NCBI GenBank assembly: GCA_024704765.1
Contig: JAKMXF010000222.1
Location: 682,001-746,000, forward strand
Source of the DNA: Oopsacas minuta
Taxonomy: Eukaryota; Porifera; Hexactinellida; Lyssacinosida; Leucopsacidae
Length of the DNA stretch: 64,000 bases
Direction: 5' to 3'
Of this stretch, positions 11,035 through 21,540 are shown piece after piece. The first letter of the stretch is position 1; every line of letters begins with the position of its first letter. Below the pieces are notes generated by a model. The model was not told the DNA's origin and searched no databases. It saw only the letters and a program-made list of their open reading frames with translations. A program made the translations under genes and the position numbers.

Positions 11035-12071
11035 CTGCAGAAAAGGGATCAACACTTGGCCAGATTTAAATTTATCATCTGGCAAACTCAATACAGCCAC
11101 ACTAAAAGAATGCATTATTACTACAGTCACATCATTAAGACCCCAAACCATATTGATAAAATACTATAAATTAGTGGTCTTATCTGGGGAGGAAGTCAGG
11201 TATTTACTAGGTACAGAGTAGGAATAAGTTTTTTCAGAAGCAGCAATACAAATGTATATTCGCGAAGGGTCGTCAAACGTTAATTAAACTACACAACGAA
11301 AAATTCCATAATATTTGCTCCCTAACCCTCCCTGTGTCACAGTTTGCATTACAACAGCATGAGGCCACAGTGCTTATCTAATGGTAAATACATTCATCCA
11401 ACGAAAAATACATTAGAAATAATTAGTTCATATGATCAATCATCAACCAAGACCATTATTTCCTGGATATTCGGACCGACTGGGCCAAATTGAAAAGCCG
11501 GACCAAAACATCTGAAAAATTCGGTCCGGAGAATGTTTAGGTTCGACTGACCAAATATGTGGTGGCAGATCATGGCTCATGGGTATTGTCGAGCGGTGGA
11601 GTACTAATGAATGGCAACACTCTTCTGGGCTGAGGCGAAGTCTTAAAGTGCCGCCACAGAACTACCAGAATATGAAGTAAGCAGTATTGTTTGGGTGACC
11701 AGAGGGTTTTACCAAAAGCTGGACATTATCAGGTTTTCCGCACAACGGGTGCGATAGGTCCGGCGAGCACCGTACCCTAATATCCGCTAAATCTGACAAA
11801 TTTCATGTTCTGAATACCTTTAATACTAGAGTGAAATTAAATAGAGCAGTTGGGTATTATAGCACTATTTACGTATAGAAATGTGGCACAATGTCCTACA
11901 CATGACCAGGTATGATATCTGAGGTGCTGCTTCGCTGGACCACTTTTTGAAACGATGCCCCGCCACTGTGTTGTGTAATTCTAAAGAGTAAAATGAACTT
12001 TCATTAAGTATTGCAAGTACTCTGACACAGTATTTATGATAGGGTTGTATTTAATATCAACTTTTTCATTA
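11035..12071. other. Intron segment, no recognised gene
   Basis: Unique-looking AT-rich sequence between two candidate exons, with GGACCGACTGGGCC-like GC patches near 11472-11530 and no paired ends. I see no exon here. Confidence 0.35.
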
Positions 12072-12239
12072 CAGTGGAATCTCTCAAAACGGATAATCCC
12101 AAAAGCGGACAAGCTCGTGGAACGAAATAAGTTAATAATACATGTAAATAATACTTAATCAATCTCTGAGAAGCCGACATCTCACGTACAAAGGACAAAA
12201 TCTAATCCCCAATGTGTCCGTTATTGGGAGACTCCACTG
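12072..12239. mobile_element. Pogo/Tigger-like MITE, 168 bp, TA target
   Basis: CAGTGGAATCTCTC at the left and GGGAGACTCCACTG at the right are inverted, with AACGGATAATCCC / GTCCGTTATTGGG continuing the pairing. Flanking TA dinucleotides (12070-12071 and 12240-12241) fit a Tc1/mariner/pogo target. It lies 49 bp downstream (minus-strand sense) of the 23-codon exon. Confidence 0.75.
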
Positions 12240-12288
12240 TATGTGAAATCTAAATTACTAACTACGATCTCTAAAACAATAATTTAAC

Positions 12289-12357
12289 CCAAAGTGTTAA
12301 TTCAATGTCACTGTTTTCACTTTCCACCTTATAAAGATCATCGTTGTATTTTGGCAG
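12289..12357 (-). CDS. Candidate exon, 23 codons
   Basis: The acceptor has a long pyrimidine tract (CTTCTTTTGCAAATCACAG). It reads LPKYNDDLYKVESENSDIE.. for 23 codons before TGG|GTTAAA, in phase 0 at both ends. An alternative donor AAG|GTGGAA after 10 codons is also in phase. It joins the phase-0 exon at 11034. Confidence 0.5.
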
Positions 12358-14069
12358 CTGTGATTTGCAAAAGAAGATAGATAATATTCTTACAATATGT
12401 ATTGTACATATCCCTAGGCTTTCATCCAGGCGCGTATTTACAAAAAATTTGTATAGTTAGGAGCAAGAAAATTTTGAGAGTTCGGCGCGTGTCACGCTCC
12501 TATACTAGGCGTGCTGTATACGGCTAATTCCGGTGAGTAATTTAATGGGTTACGTAACAATCATAAAGGTCAGGGAGACAATGAATAAAGAAGAATATAC
12601 AATGTTAGGTCAATAGTTAATTATTTATAGTGAAAGATTCTGGATGACACCTCTGGAATGTAGTATTAACCGTATAATATGTAATGGATGTAAGGTTTGC
12701 TTAAAATTTAAGTTTGATGCTTCGAAAATTCAAATAGTCTAGGCGGGTAATTGAAATCGAGAACTCATTTAAGCGCGCTACATATAAAAGCTGGAAGAAA
12801 CCCTCATATACCCTCTCATTCTTCGCCCCGTAGACCAAGTAAACTTCCACTGGGTGTGGCAGAATCCCCGATGGGAACAACAGCTCCATAGTAAGGACAA
12901 TAATTCGATTTACTTCGATCCCAGTTTTAATCCCGGTTTTGTTCCCAGCCCTGTGAAAATTAGATTCCCGTTCACGGAAAAGATATTGGTCCTGGTCGAT
13001 CACTATGTGTCAGTGAATAGGTATTACATGATGACAGGAATTGAATCCCTGGACAAGTTAGGGAAGCGAGCGAGAAAAAAATTTTAGTGACTATGGACTT
13101 TACCCAAAGTCAAGGGATTTTATCCAAAGTAGAGGGATTAATGTGACAAAGGATGGCAGTAATTAAGGCTTAAGATGAATTTAAAAAGTACCGCGGGGAC
13201 TGACTGCCCCTTTTTTCCCCCCTCTCGGCATGCCTCTGATGTCGAGTGACCTTGGAGTGCAGGACGTTGCAGGCTTAGGTAACGAAACTAGTGCTAATCA
13301 CAATTTTTAATGATAAAGGCCAAACATAAAAATATTTTAGATAGGGAATAATGATAACTGAGGAAGTCATATAACGGGAAAGAGAGTGTAAAATGTTAAG
13401 AACCACTGATTTAAGCTAAATCCGATGAACAGATGCGACCGCCTGTCACGCAGCAACCTAGCAAGCGAAGAGCGCTAGTTGTAATTAACTACATTTTGAA
13501 ATTTGACCAAAATTGTTGTAATTGGATATAATTGAAAAATTATTAGTTGCACTGTCATTGGATTGCCCAATGTTTCTTTACAACTAGTATATTCAAATAG
13601 CTATACACTAAGCATGGTACTAATTGATGGACTTGGGCCATAGATACGTTAAGTCAATACTAAGGAATTCAATTAGTTGCGATAAATTTCAAACGTTACA
13701 TTTTGGCCTGAATGTATATTAAGGTTTGAAATTACTCGTAGTCTACATCTACAAACTATTTTCAGGTCAAAATTACGTTATTTGCTTTACTTAGCAAATA
13801 TCAGAAAAAATGTTCGAGTTTTGAAACTCTGTAGAGAGTAAATTAATACAATTACGGTTTCAAGATTCATACCATGGGATTTAAGGATGTTATTATACAA
13901 TACATCAAAATATCGTCATGATAAAGTCTGCACAAAAACTCAACTTGGGACAGCTAATTAATACTTATTATGAAAGTATGTAAATTTTAAAGTACGTAAA
14001 ATGTTAAATAATATTTGAAAACGATTTAGCGATTCAGGTAGTAAGATACAAAATGAAAAAATAATCAAC
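12358..14069. other. Intron; repeat-derived, a small exon may be missing here
   Basis: It contains opposing open frames at 12701-13087 that look repeat-derived and a 45-bp R2 end fragment (13431-13480, minus). The phase mismatch between the exons at 14070 and 12357 predicts one more exon in this interval. I could not identify it. Confidence 0.4.
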
Positions 14070-14221
14070 CTCAGTTCAGCATTGGAAGGAATGTCGCGTT
14101 CCTTGAGAATTGCAGCTCTGTGTTTCATCGTAGTTATTAAACATTTAAGTGTAAGGTGTATTGAATCGTATGTCAGCAGGTTTAGGTCCGGATCAGTTGT
14201 AGAATCGCAAATAAAAGCAGA
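14070..14221 (-). CDS. Candidate exon, 50 codons
   Basis: After the acceptor GATAGTGTTCAG, 50 codons are open (SAFICDSTTDPDLNLLTYDS at the start, KHRAAILKERDIPSNAEL at the end) with AG left over before GTTGAT. This is helical, charged sequence quite unlike the flanking repeats. The next recognised exon (12357) starts in phase 0, so a small exon between 14.07 and 12.36 kb is probably missing from this reading. Confidence 0.55.
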
Positions 14222-14443
14222 CTGAACACTATCAGAAAATAAGAAGATTATTATCCTTGAAAATACAACCGAAAAATCAAATAGATCCAGGGCAGTTAGT
14301 TCAGTTAAGCGGATTGACAGCTCGACGGGTGAAAATTAAATAATTTCTTAATACGCGAGCTATAAAGTGCCGAAATTAGTAACCCAAAGCGAGGTAGCAG
14401 CTCAAGTGCCACCACAAGAGGCTTAAAATTAAATTTGGATTTA

Positions 14444-14475
14444 TTGGAAAGCAAGAGCGCGCTCTTGCTTTCCAA
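14444..14475. repeat. Perfect 32-bp palindrome
   Basis: TTGGAAAGCAAGAGCGCGCT reads on into its own exact complement with no loop, centred on GC at 14459-14460. There is no obvious host feature next to it; it lies 76 bp outside the GATC-rich MITE. Confidence 0.85.
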
Positions 14476-14551
14476 AAATTCTAGATCTCCAGCTATCGCT
14501 CGCGCTAGTGTTTTCCAATCATTCATATCCATATTTTTACATACGTTTAAG

Positions 14552-14951
14552 TAGGGTATTAGTATCGTGCGATCATTGATCGCAATCTATTTTTGACGAT
14601 CGGACGATAATCGCGATCATTTTTCCCGAAAATTTTGATCATATTTTCGATCTTTTAGGTAGGCAGAATATGAAAATTTGCGAATCTAGACACCAAAATG
14701 TATGCGCTAAATTTCATGACAATCGGACCTGTAGACTTCGCATGGCCGCCGGAAGGATGGACTGTCGCAGGGAATAAGCATCTTCCTATATGAAGTGCTT
14801 ATAAATTTCAGAAATGTGATCGGAAAAATGATCGTAATTGTGATCGCGAAGATTTTGGTGCAAGGATCGGAATCACGATCTCCGATCATATTTTCTTGAA
14901 CGATCGTGATCGTGATCGCGATCATTGATTTGATGATCCCCTAATGCCCTA
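14552..14951. mobile_element. GATC-rich hAT-like MITE, 400 bp
   Basis: The ends TAGGGTATTAG and CTAATGCCCTA are inverted with one mismatch, and flanks CGTTTAAG / CGTTGAAC match at 6 of 8. Both sub-terminal regions are crowded with GATC and CGATC motifs (ATTGATCGCAATC, TCGTGATCGTGATCGCGATC) that pair between the arms. This looks like a hAT MITE with iterated sub-terminal sites. The 72-codon frame inside is an artefact. Confidence 0.65.
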
Positions 14952-15148
14952 CGTTGAACCCAGCTTAATTAACGATCACATAAGCATTCGACCACCATGA
15001 AATTGCGATCACTTTTCAAGTTCCGTTCAACTACTCATTGCCACAAGCCTTCGGCTAGTTGCTTCGCGATTAACTCGGCGCATTGCGTCTCAAGGTATTC
15101 AACGGACAAATAAACAGACAATCAACAATTGATATTTAATAATATTGA

Positions 15149-15385
15149 TGTTGTTACAATATTCAGACTCAACATACTCGAGTATGCCAGTATATCGTTG
15201 AAAGTATGATTCTACCTCAATTTTGAAATTAGTTTACTTTATGTACTTAAAGTAAACAGATTTTCACAATATGTTGTTTACAATACCATATTCGGACTCA
15301 GCATACTCGATTACCCCAGTGCAGTCGTTGAAAGTATGATTCCACCTCATTTTGAAATTCGTTTACTTTATATTCATAAAAACAA
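15149..15385 (+). repeat. Two tandem copies of an ~115-bp repeat (ACTCAGCATACTCG type)
   Basis: Both units carry CAGACTCAACATACTCGA or GGACTCAGCATACTCGA, then GTTGAAAGTATGATTC, ACCTCA, TTTTGAAATT and GTTTACTTTAT. Inverted relatives lie at 23220-23380 and 23440-23590, and shorter ones near 6930 and 16185. The family class is unknown. Confidence 0.6.
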
Positions 15386-15534
15386 CAATAAATTTACATA
15401 TGATTAATCCAAGAGTGTGACAATCGGGTTCAGCATGTTCTATAAATTTAGGGAAGTGTAATTGAATTCTATTTGCTTCCTTGATAAACACTATAAATAT
15501 ATGACAATTTCAAAACTGCATATTGTAAATCCTT

Positions 15535-15592
15535 TCCTTGACAACGGACAAACGAACAAACAGACAACAATTGAGATTTAATAATATAGATT
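15535..15592 (+). repeat. Retroposon-tail-like repeat ending ATATAGATT
   Basis: TTGACAACGGACAAACGAAC, AAACAGACAACAATTGAGAT and ATAATATAGATT. Copies at 15097-15146 and 17911-17968 share the same 3' edge. ACAAAC-rich tails ending in a short ATAGATT motif are usual at the 3' ends of RTE-type elements or their SINEs. That assignment is an inference. Confidence 0.4.
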
Positions 15593-15674
15593 AGTTGTAT
15601 CAATTTCAGTATTACGGCTATGGATCTGGTACGAAACCCAACTTAGAATCCTTTAGTTAATCGTGTATTCTTAC

Positions 15675-15732
15675 CTCAAGGATTGTACAAACGTTTAGCA
15701 ATAGGAGTACATCGACTGTAGCTAGTTGAACG
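15675..15732 (-). CDS. Candidate small exon, 19 codons
   Basis: The acceptor is ATTATCTAG; the donor CTTGAG|GTAAGA is close to consensus. After one base it reads VQLATVDVLLLLNVCTILE in phase with the exon upstream, and it ends in phase 0, matching the exon at 14221. An in-frame ATG lies just upstream (near 15748), so a separate transcript could start here. The two-sided phase match favours an internal exon. Confidence 0.55.
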
Positions 15733-15771
15733 CTAGATAATTTCATTATTGCAAAGATGTGAACGCTATAC

Positions 15772-16480
15772 AGTAGAGTCTCATTAAATCGAACAAAGTT
15801 AAGACTAACTCCGGACAAGGAGTACAAATTTGTATTCTTTATCAGTGCAATTCAATACCTTTTCAATGTAAATTAGTTCGGATAATATGCGAGTATAGAG
15901 AGCGCTGGATATATTTTGGCGCTCTGCCTATAAAGAGTACGCGCTCATACTCTTTTATTAGGACATCACTGTTCGTGTAGCGACAAAAGCACTAAGAAAT
16001 GTAGCTGTTTAATACGAGAAGCGTGCTATTATTGCAACTCAAATATAGGACAAAATGATTGGAGTTATAATTCGCTTTTCTTACTCGCTGCGCGGCTTGC
16101 GAACACTCTCTCTCAGCATGAAGCTCGGAAATTCATGCCTCGAATTATTTCACTGGGTAAATATGATTCACACATGAATACCTTAAAAGTGCGAAATTCG
16201 AAATCAGTATACTCATTACCCCCCCGCATAACCGTTGAAACCAAGTTTCTAAGTCTGTTGAGAAGTTCTAGTATGCTTTATACACCTAATCGTAGACTAC
16301 TTAAATACCTTCAACTTGGGTACGTCCATTGTTATCTCTAGAACTGTCAAGTTTATGTTACAATGGGAATTCATAGGTGACGACTCTCTTAGTCAGATTT
16401 CTTTACCACATAGCTTACAATACATAATACTACCTTAACTTATGAATTTTGGACAAGGGATGCTGTTTTCGTCCGAGGAA
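15772..16480. other. Intron segment with repeat fragments
   Basis: It holds a pogo-like end (ACAGTAGAGTCTCATTAAATC at 15772), a degraded R2 fragment (about 15915-16110, GTAGCGACAAAAGCACTAAG) and a diverged ACTCAGCATACTCG-type piece near 16185-16260. No gene seen. Confidence 0.4.
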
Positions 16481-16514
16481 TGTATATTTCTGTATTGCAG
16501 AACGGTACATTTTT

Positions 16515-17355
16515 GCCTGAATGTGTGGAGTGCGCATTTATACAACACTAAATTATCAACCATATATGCTAAAGAAATCCAGGAATGTGCCAAAATATTT
16601 GTATAGTAGGCGTTTATTTGGCAAAATATGTCATTCTTTGATAGCTTGTAATAGCCCTTAAATGTTCAATATTGTATCTTTCTTTCCGAGTTAATGCATA
16701 TGCATGTAATGATCTATATAAGTATTATACATAAAACAAAAAAATTGTCGTAATTAAGTTGGCTCGTTCTTGAGTTACAGTAGGGACCATGGATGACTCA
16801 TTGTTATGAATATCTGAGTATAACTCAATAATCGTGAATGGTATTATCAAATCAGTATAGAGAATACATAGTACATTCCCGACTTCCCATACTCTTGTAA
16901 TACATTTTGATTATAACTCTTACTAATGTGTTCATATCCCCATATATGGTCATTTTTAAGATTACGCAATAAGCTTAAGAGAAGTCGTACCAAAATATAT
17001 TACAAGGGTATGGGAAGTTGGGTATATACTAATAGGCTATGCTTATTGGACAATAACTTTGTGATTATCGAGTTGTAATCGGATATTCGTAAAAGTGTGT
17101 CACCCATTGTTCCTACCATAACTCAAGAGCGAGCCAACTTAATTATGGCAGTTTTTTACATTATGTAAAATCATTATATAGAACATTTCATACATTAACT
17201 CGGAAATGTACGGGCCATTACAAGTGATCAAACAATGGTATATTTTAACAAATAAATGCCTACTAGACAAAAATTTCGGACATTCCTGAACTCTTTTAAC
17301 ATACATGGTTAATAATTCGTTGTTCTAAAAATACGCAATAGATGTATTCTGAAAA
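16515..17355. mobile_element. R1 palindromic (fold-back) element, best copy, ~0.84 kb
   Basis: The left half reads outward-in through ATATGCTAAAGAAATCCAGG, AAGTTGGCTCGTTCTTGAG and CCCGACTTCCCATACTCTTG. The right half repeats these in reverse complement (GGGTATGGGAAGTTGGGTAT, CTCAAGAGCGAGCCAACTTA and so on) almost to the edges. The whole unit is therefore one imperfect inverted repeat about 420 bp per arm. Other, mostly partial copies are at 7318, 26100, 43190, 51835 and 57775. No transposase is visible. It may be a long-TIR MITE. Confidence 0.7.
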
Positions 17356-17416
17356 AAATCCGCCGCTTCTACAATAAGGAAACACCTATATAAATTCCTG
17401 GGCAGAAAACAACATA

Positions 17417-17652
17417 CCGTAAACTGGGGCTACTTTGGCCCACTGGGTTTGCTTTAGCCCAAACATCAAAGTTTCAAAGAAAATCGATTAGATTGAATAT
17501 TATACTTGAAAATGACTAGCCAAATATTTAAGGAATTTTCAAATATCTGTAGACAATTTCGAATACAAATACAATATCTATTCGATACGTAAGGAAATTT
17601 CAATATTTGGGCTAAAGCAAACCCAGTGGGCCAAAGTAGCCCCAGTTTACGG
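17417..17652. mobile_element. TA-flanked MITE, 236 bp, near-perfect 48-bp TIRs
   Basis: CCGTAAACTGGGGCTACTTT plus GGCCCACTGGGTTTGCTTTA at the left are matched exactly by the right end. TA lies on both sides (17415-17416, 17653-17654). The near-identical arms point to recent activity or hairpin-driven repair. TA targeting puts it with Tc1/mariner/pogo-type MITEs. There is no coding potential. Confidence 0.85.
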
Positions 17653-17659
17653 TACCTAT

Positions 17660-18254
17660 TACAAAATTAACAAGTTGCTGTGAGGTCTTCTGTATAGTAG
17701 GCAATGAGGTAAGGAATCTGACTGAAAGAGTCGTTCCTATGATTTCTCATTAACTAATTAAACATTTCTCATGCCTAGCTCGAATTGAAGGCGATATTTT
17801 GACATTATCACATAATGTGGAAAACCACATAACTCACATTCGACAAATATTTTAGTTTGGCGGATCTCAGAATTGCTTAATTAAATTTCAAAATAGCACA
17901 ACATGACTACTTTCCTTGACGACAAACTGAACAACAAACAAACAAACAATTGAGATTTTATATTATAGATTCATCACTCTTGGGCGAGTTAAAATTCATT
18001 TGCAATTGCTTAATTTCGTACAAATATTTATTTCATAAGAATTTCAAATAATATTAATGATGATAGAACATTTGTAATTTGAACTTTAACAGCTGTGATA
18101 GGATATCTTGTATTATTCCATTATAAGATATCTTCAAAATGGCCCTTTTACTATTTCTCGACTTTGTTTGTTATCAAGTCTCTTATATTTTCTTAGCTAA
18201 GGTTTCCTTAAGAAAGTATAGTTACACATCTGTAGAACATGTTTGAAGTGACAG
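17660..18254. other. 5' flank of the Notum-like gene
   Basis: AT-rich sequence with a retroposon-tail-like piece (17911-17968). An ATATATATATTA stretch lies about 60 bp upstream of the preferred start at 18348, inside the longer open frame. No promoter motif is convincing. Confidence 0.35.
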
Positions 18255-18347
18255 ATGTTATATTATTTAAGTTGTATCCAATGTATATATATATTAACAT
18301 CAAATAGATTACGATTATTTATCTTATTTGCGAGTCACTTTTTCGTA

Positions 18348-19538
18348 ATGAAAATATTGATTTTATTTTCTTCTCGGTTCTTGAAATATTTTATCTTCAC
18401 CACTTCACTTTTAATAAGCTTGAAATGTAGTCTATGCTTTGGGTTTATGCAAGAAAGGTTTTCATTATCTATGGACTTAATTAACTTTTCTTACGAATAT
18501 GCTAAGAGAAGTAATGCTCTTTGCTTAGACGGGAGTCCTTCTGGTTTTTATTTCAAGTCTGGTTCTAATTCCTCCCACTGGGTAATCTTCTTAGGTGGAG
18601 ATGTTCATTGTGCTACCAAAACTGACTGCAAACGAATATTATCAACATCCAGTGGATCATCCTACTATTGGGCTCCATGGTTATCCAAGACCTTCATATT
18701 ATCCTCTTCCCAATACACTAACCCTGATTTCTACTCCTGGATGAAAGTATACATTCCTTCTTGCAGCGCTGATTTCTTTTCTGGCCAGCATACAGAACCA
18801 AATGAATGGGGCATGTACTTTTCTGGTCATAATATTCTTACTGCAGTTATAAATATGCTATTGGAAAATTATCAACTATCCAGAGCAGAATATGTATTAT
18901 TCTCTGGGGTGTCCACAGGTGGTGTTGGGGTTATAGAACACTCTGATTATATTTCAGACTGGTTAAGCTTTGCCAAGGTTAAAGTTAGTCCAGTTGGTGG
19001 ATGGTTCTATCCTCAGTTATTACTCAACTTTACAGAATGGACTAAACAAAGTCCCTCAAACCAACCTTCTTCTTTTCTAAATACACTATATGATAGTTAT
19101 GTGCATAAAATGTGTGCAGAGAACAATTATTTACAACCTTGGGTATGTGGGCCATCTAATGTCGGTTATTTGTATCAATATATTAGAACCCCTCTGTTTG
19201 TCGCAGAGAATATGTTTGATTCCGATCAGCTTTTTCGCTATCTTGGATGTCCTGAGAATTCGGATTTATCCGAAGAGTATATGAATTATTATGGCCAATT
19301 GATGATCTTCTCGATGCAACAAGTTGCTAGGTCTAGCAAGTTCGATGGAATTTTCCTTCCTGCTTGTCTAAATCACACTATCGATTTACTTGAATTCACA
19401 TCTAGCCCACGTATAAGAGGTTATTCGTACGCAAATGCATTAGGGGATTGGTTTTACAACCGGAATGGTTATTCTCAACTAATAGATGATTGTTCTACGC
19501 CAAATTGCAATGACGATTGTATATTGTCCTCCGGTTAG
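18348..19538 (+). CDS. Notum/pectin-acetylesterase-like secreted hydrolase
   Basis: Notum and plant pectin acetylesterases are alpha/beta hydrolases that remove ester groups; Notum strips palmitoleate from Wnt outside the cell. The open frame could start at 18255, but the in-frame ATG at 18348 is preferred: it gives a short basic N terminus and a hydrophobic leader, a likely signal peptide cut near codon 30. Counting from 18255, visible family motifs are CLDGSPSGFYF (90-100), the oxyanion loop FLGGDVHC (112-119), the nucleophile SGVSTGG (Ser220), FDSDQL (Asp322) and PACLNH (His374). The C-terminal Cys cluster (DDCSTPNCNDDC) also resembles Notum. The loop reads GGD where animal Notum has GGW, so the lipid pocket may differ. 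Length (396 aa) is shorter than vertebrate Notum. It has no introns and lies inside an intron of the minus-strand gene. Confidence 0.9.
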   Translation: MKILILFSSRFLKYFIFTTSLLISLKCSLCFGFMQERFSLSMDLINFSYEYAKRSNALCLDGSPSGFYFKSGSNSSHWVIFLGGDVHCATKTDCKRILSTSSGSSYYWAPWLSKTFILSSSQYTNPDFYSWMKVYIPSCSADFFSGQHTEPNEWGMYFSGHNILTAVINMLLENYQLSRAEYVLFSGVSTGGVGVIEHSDYISDWLSFAKVKVSPVGGWFYPQLLLNFTEWTKQSPSNQPSSFLNTLYDSYVHKMCAENNYLQPWVCGPSNVGYLYQYIRTPLFVAENMFDSDQLFRYLGCPENSDLSEEYMNYYGQLMIFSMQQVARSSKFDGIFLPACLNHTIDLLEFTSSPRIRGYSYANALGDWFYNRNGYSQLIDDCSTPNCNDDCILSSG

Positions 19539-20197
19539 TTAACTGGAAAATTGAATCCGATAGAATGAGTTCTCTCATTTGTATCCTTACTTTTATCTCA
19601 ATTCATATTCATGTCATTAATTCATTTCTTCTAGAGCCTGACACAATATTAATTACTTATTAAACCTGATTTAGATACACTGTAATTGTTTTCTTATTCA
19701 TCTATTCAATTAGTCACCAAATTTTAGTTATTGTAATAGCGAAACATTTTATTATACTGTACAGTTCACTGCACCACAAGGTGAAATTATAGTGTGTTCA
19801 AGCATCCACAAATCCGGAATATTTAATCGAGATTGTACTATAAATCATTCTCACAAATGTAGTGGACATATTTGACGTTTTACAAAATATATGTATTAAT
19901 ATTTACCAATTTAAAGTTTATAGTTAACCGATTACTGCGGAATTGTTACGTTCGTAACATAAAGGAACACTAAATTTTACCACTTCGTTTTAACCTATTC
20001 CGCACCCAAATCGAGATTGTAGCACCTTTCTGACGCCATATTATGACACATTTTCCTGGTAGTATTCGGTTCATCTATTAAGAGAATATATTTTTACCTT
20101 ATTACTTCATAAATTCGTCATAAGTGTGACTTTTCTTCCAAGACTCATACAATAGGCATTTTAGAATCAGGGGCGAAACTGATAATTATTTCAGCGG
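19539..20197. other. 3' flank of the Notum-like gene
   Basis: An ATTAAA hexamer near 19664 could serve as poly(A) signal for the plus-strand gene. The 19976-20060 stretch (TTTTACCACTTCGTTTTAAC..) recurs at 48813-48890 and so belongs to a dispersed repeat. Confidence 0.4.
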
Positions 20198-20205
20198 CCA
20201 AGAAC

Positions 20206-21169
20206 CAGGCACGTAGCTAGAGCAAGAAATTCAGGGGGCAAGAAGTATTTCGGGAGGGCAATTGCAGGGATAAATATTTTGAAAAGTTATTTACTTGTGT
20301 ATAACAAGTACGACCCAGTCTCATTTTCTTACATGTATAACCTTTTGAATTCATCAAGTACCAGATTACTAAGCTAGGGAGCACTAGACTAGTCTACATT
20401 ATATAGAATGCCATATAGTAAGAGCATTTATTTAGATACTAAACTCAATCCAGGGGTACTATTTGACATTACAAAAGAAAGCGGCGGTGCTTCATCTACT
20501 TAAAATGTTCAATCACATCATTATAGCAAAGTGTTTCTGCAATATCTTTTCCAATAGATAACAGGGCAATATGGTTGTGACGCACAGTGGTCATTTGTGA
20601 GCACAAACGAGTTTTTATTCTCTTAACAGATGAGAACATTCGCTCAACCTTGCAAGATGTCTGAGGGATAGTCACAAGAATTTGGTATAAAACAAGCTTT
20701 GAAAACTGAAACACTAAGAGCGTCACCAATGCTTCAATCACTTCAATGGACAGTCTAACTTCTGACAACAATTACTAGCCGTCTGTGGCACTTCAATTAA
20801 AATTATAGTAGAAATTCAGTACCTATCAAAATAGAACAAGTTTACTATCAATGAGCGTTACTTCCTGTCTAGTATTAAAGCCATCATCACAACGCGAGTT
20901 ATTAATTTCATAGTTTTGGCGATGCAGTTGAAGTACATAGGCTATTAACTACAGTTGAGTTCGCTTATTAGCACCTCGGACTTTGCAGAAATTTGGTTGC
21001 TAATAGGGCAACGAAATTAACATTATAATCCCGTTTGGGGCCCGAAAGCTGGTTGCTAATAAGCTAACTACACTGTATTTAAAAACGAAAACTTTCAAAT
21101 TTATCTGGGGTGGCGAGAAAACTTTTGGAGGGCGATTGTCCCCCTTGCCCCCCTGTAGCCACGTGCCTG
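20206..21169 (-). mobile_element. hAT element remnant, 964 bp
   Basis: The ends CAGGCACGTAGCTA and TAGCCACGTGCCTG are inverted with one mismatch and belong to the CAGGGGCGTAGCTAG group of hAT termini. The flanks CCAAGAAC / TCAGGAAC match at 6 of 8 bases. It carries only the C-terminal part of a transposase (20496-20771), so it is an internally deleted copy. Confidence 0.75.
20496..20771 (-). pseudogene. hAT transposase C-terminal dimerisation domain, truncated (ZMYM1-like)
   Basis: The 91-codon frame contains LYQILVTIPQTSCKVERMFS, then SVKRIKTRL.., a variable loop and HIALLSIGKD, the order seen in the hAT C-terminal (Dimer_Tnp_hAT) region of ZMYM1-type proteins. The catalytic RNase H-like core, BED finger and TTF finger are absent. 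It lies inside the TIRs at 20206-21169 in antisense to the outer plus-strand numbering. It cannot encode an active transposase. Confidence 0.8.
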
Positions 21170-21177
21170 TCAGGAAC

Positions 21178-21540
21178 CAAAGGTTACTATTATTATCCAT
21201 GGTCCATCCAAATTACATTTAATCACTTGTTGCTGGGAGGAGCTCAACGTAGCTTTTGGATATTAATCTCGTCACATCATGCTTTGAGTATTGATAAATT
21301 CTCAAAACTAGAATTTTTATTATCACAATCATGATGAGGTAATAATTCTATAATGAGTTTACATTTATTCAAAATAATGACGTCAGGAAATCACTTGCTA
21401 GGTTACTGCATGACAGCTTTCTGCATCAGGTAGGCTTAAGTATACAACCTCTAAATATCTTATAGTGGTTTTGTTCGTTGCGCTACTCAATATACTCGGC
21501 CTACCTGCCTCGAGCTCGCAAAATAGATAAAAAAAGGTCA
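21178..21540 (+). repeat. R2-family repeat, degraded copies
   Basis: The first part has TTATCCATGGTCCATCCAAA and ATCATGATGAGGTAATAATT. A second piece begins at about 21390 with CTTGCTAGGTTACTGC and GCGCTACTCAATATACTCGG. These are two overlapping partial copies in the same orientation. Confidence 0.5.

Noticed and set aside
12701-13087. Two opposing frames of 100 and 77 codons
   Set aside because: Both strands are open over the same DNA, composition is repeat-like, and neither has splice borders or a recognised motif.
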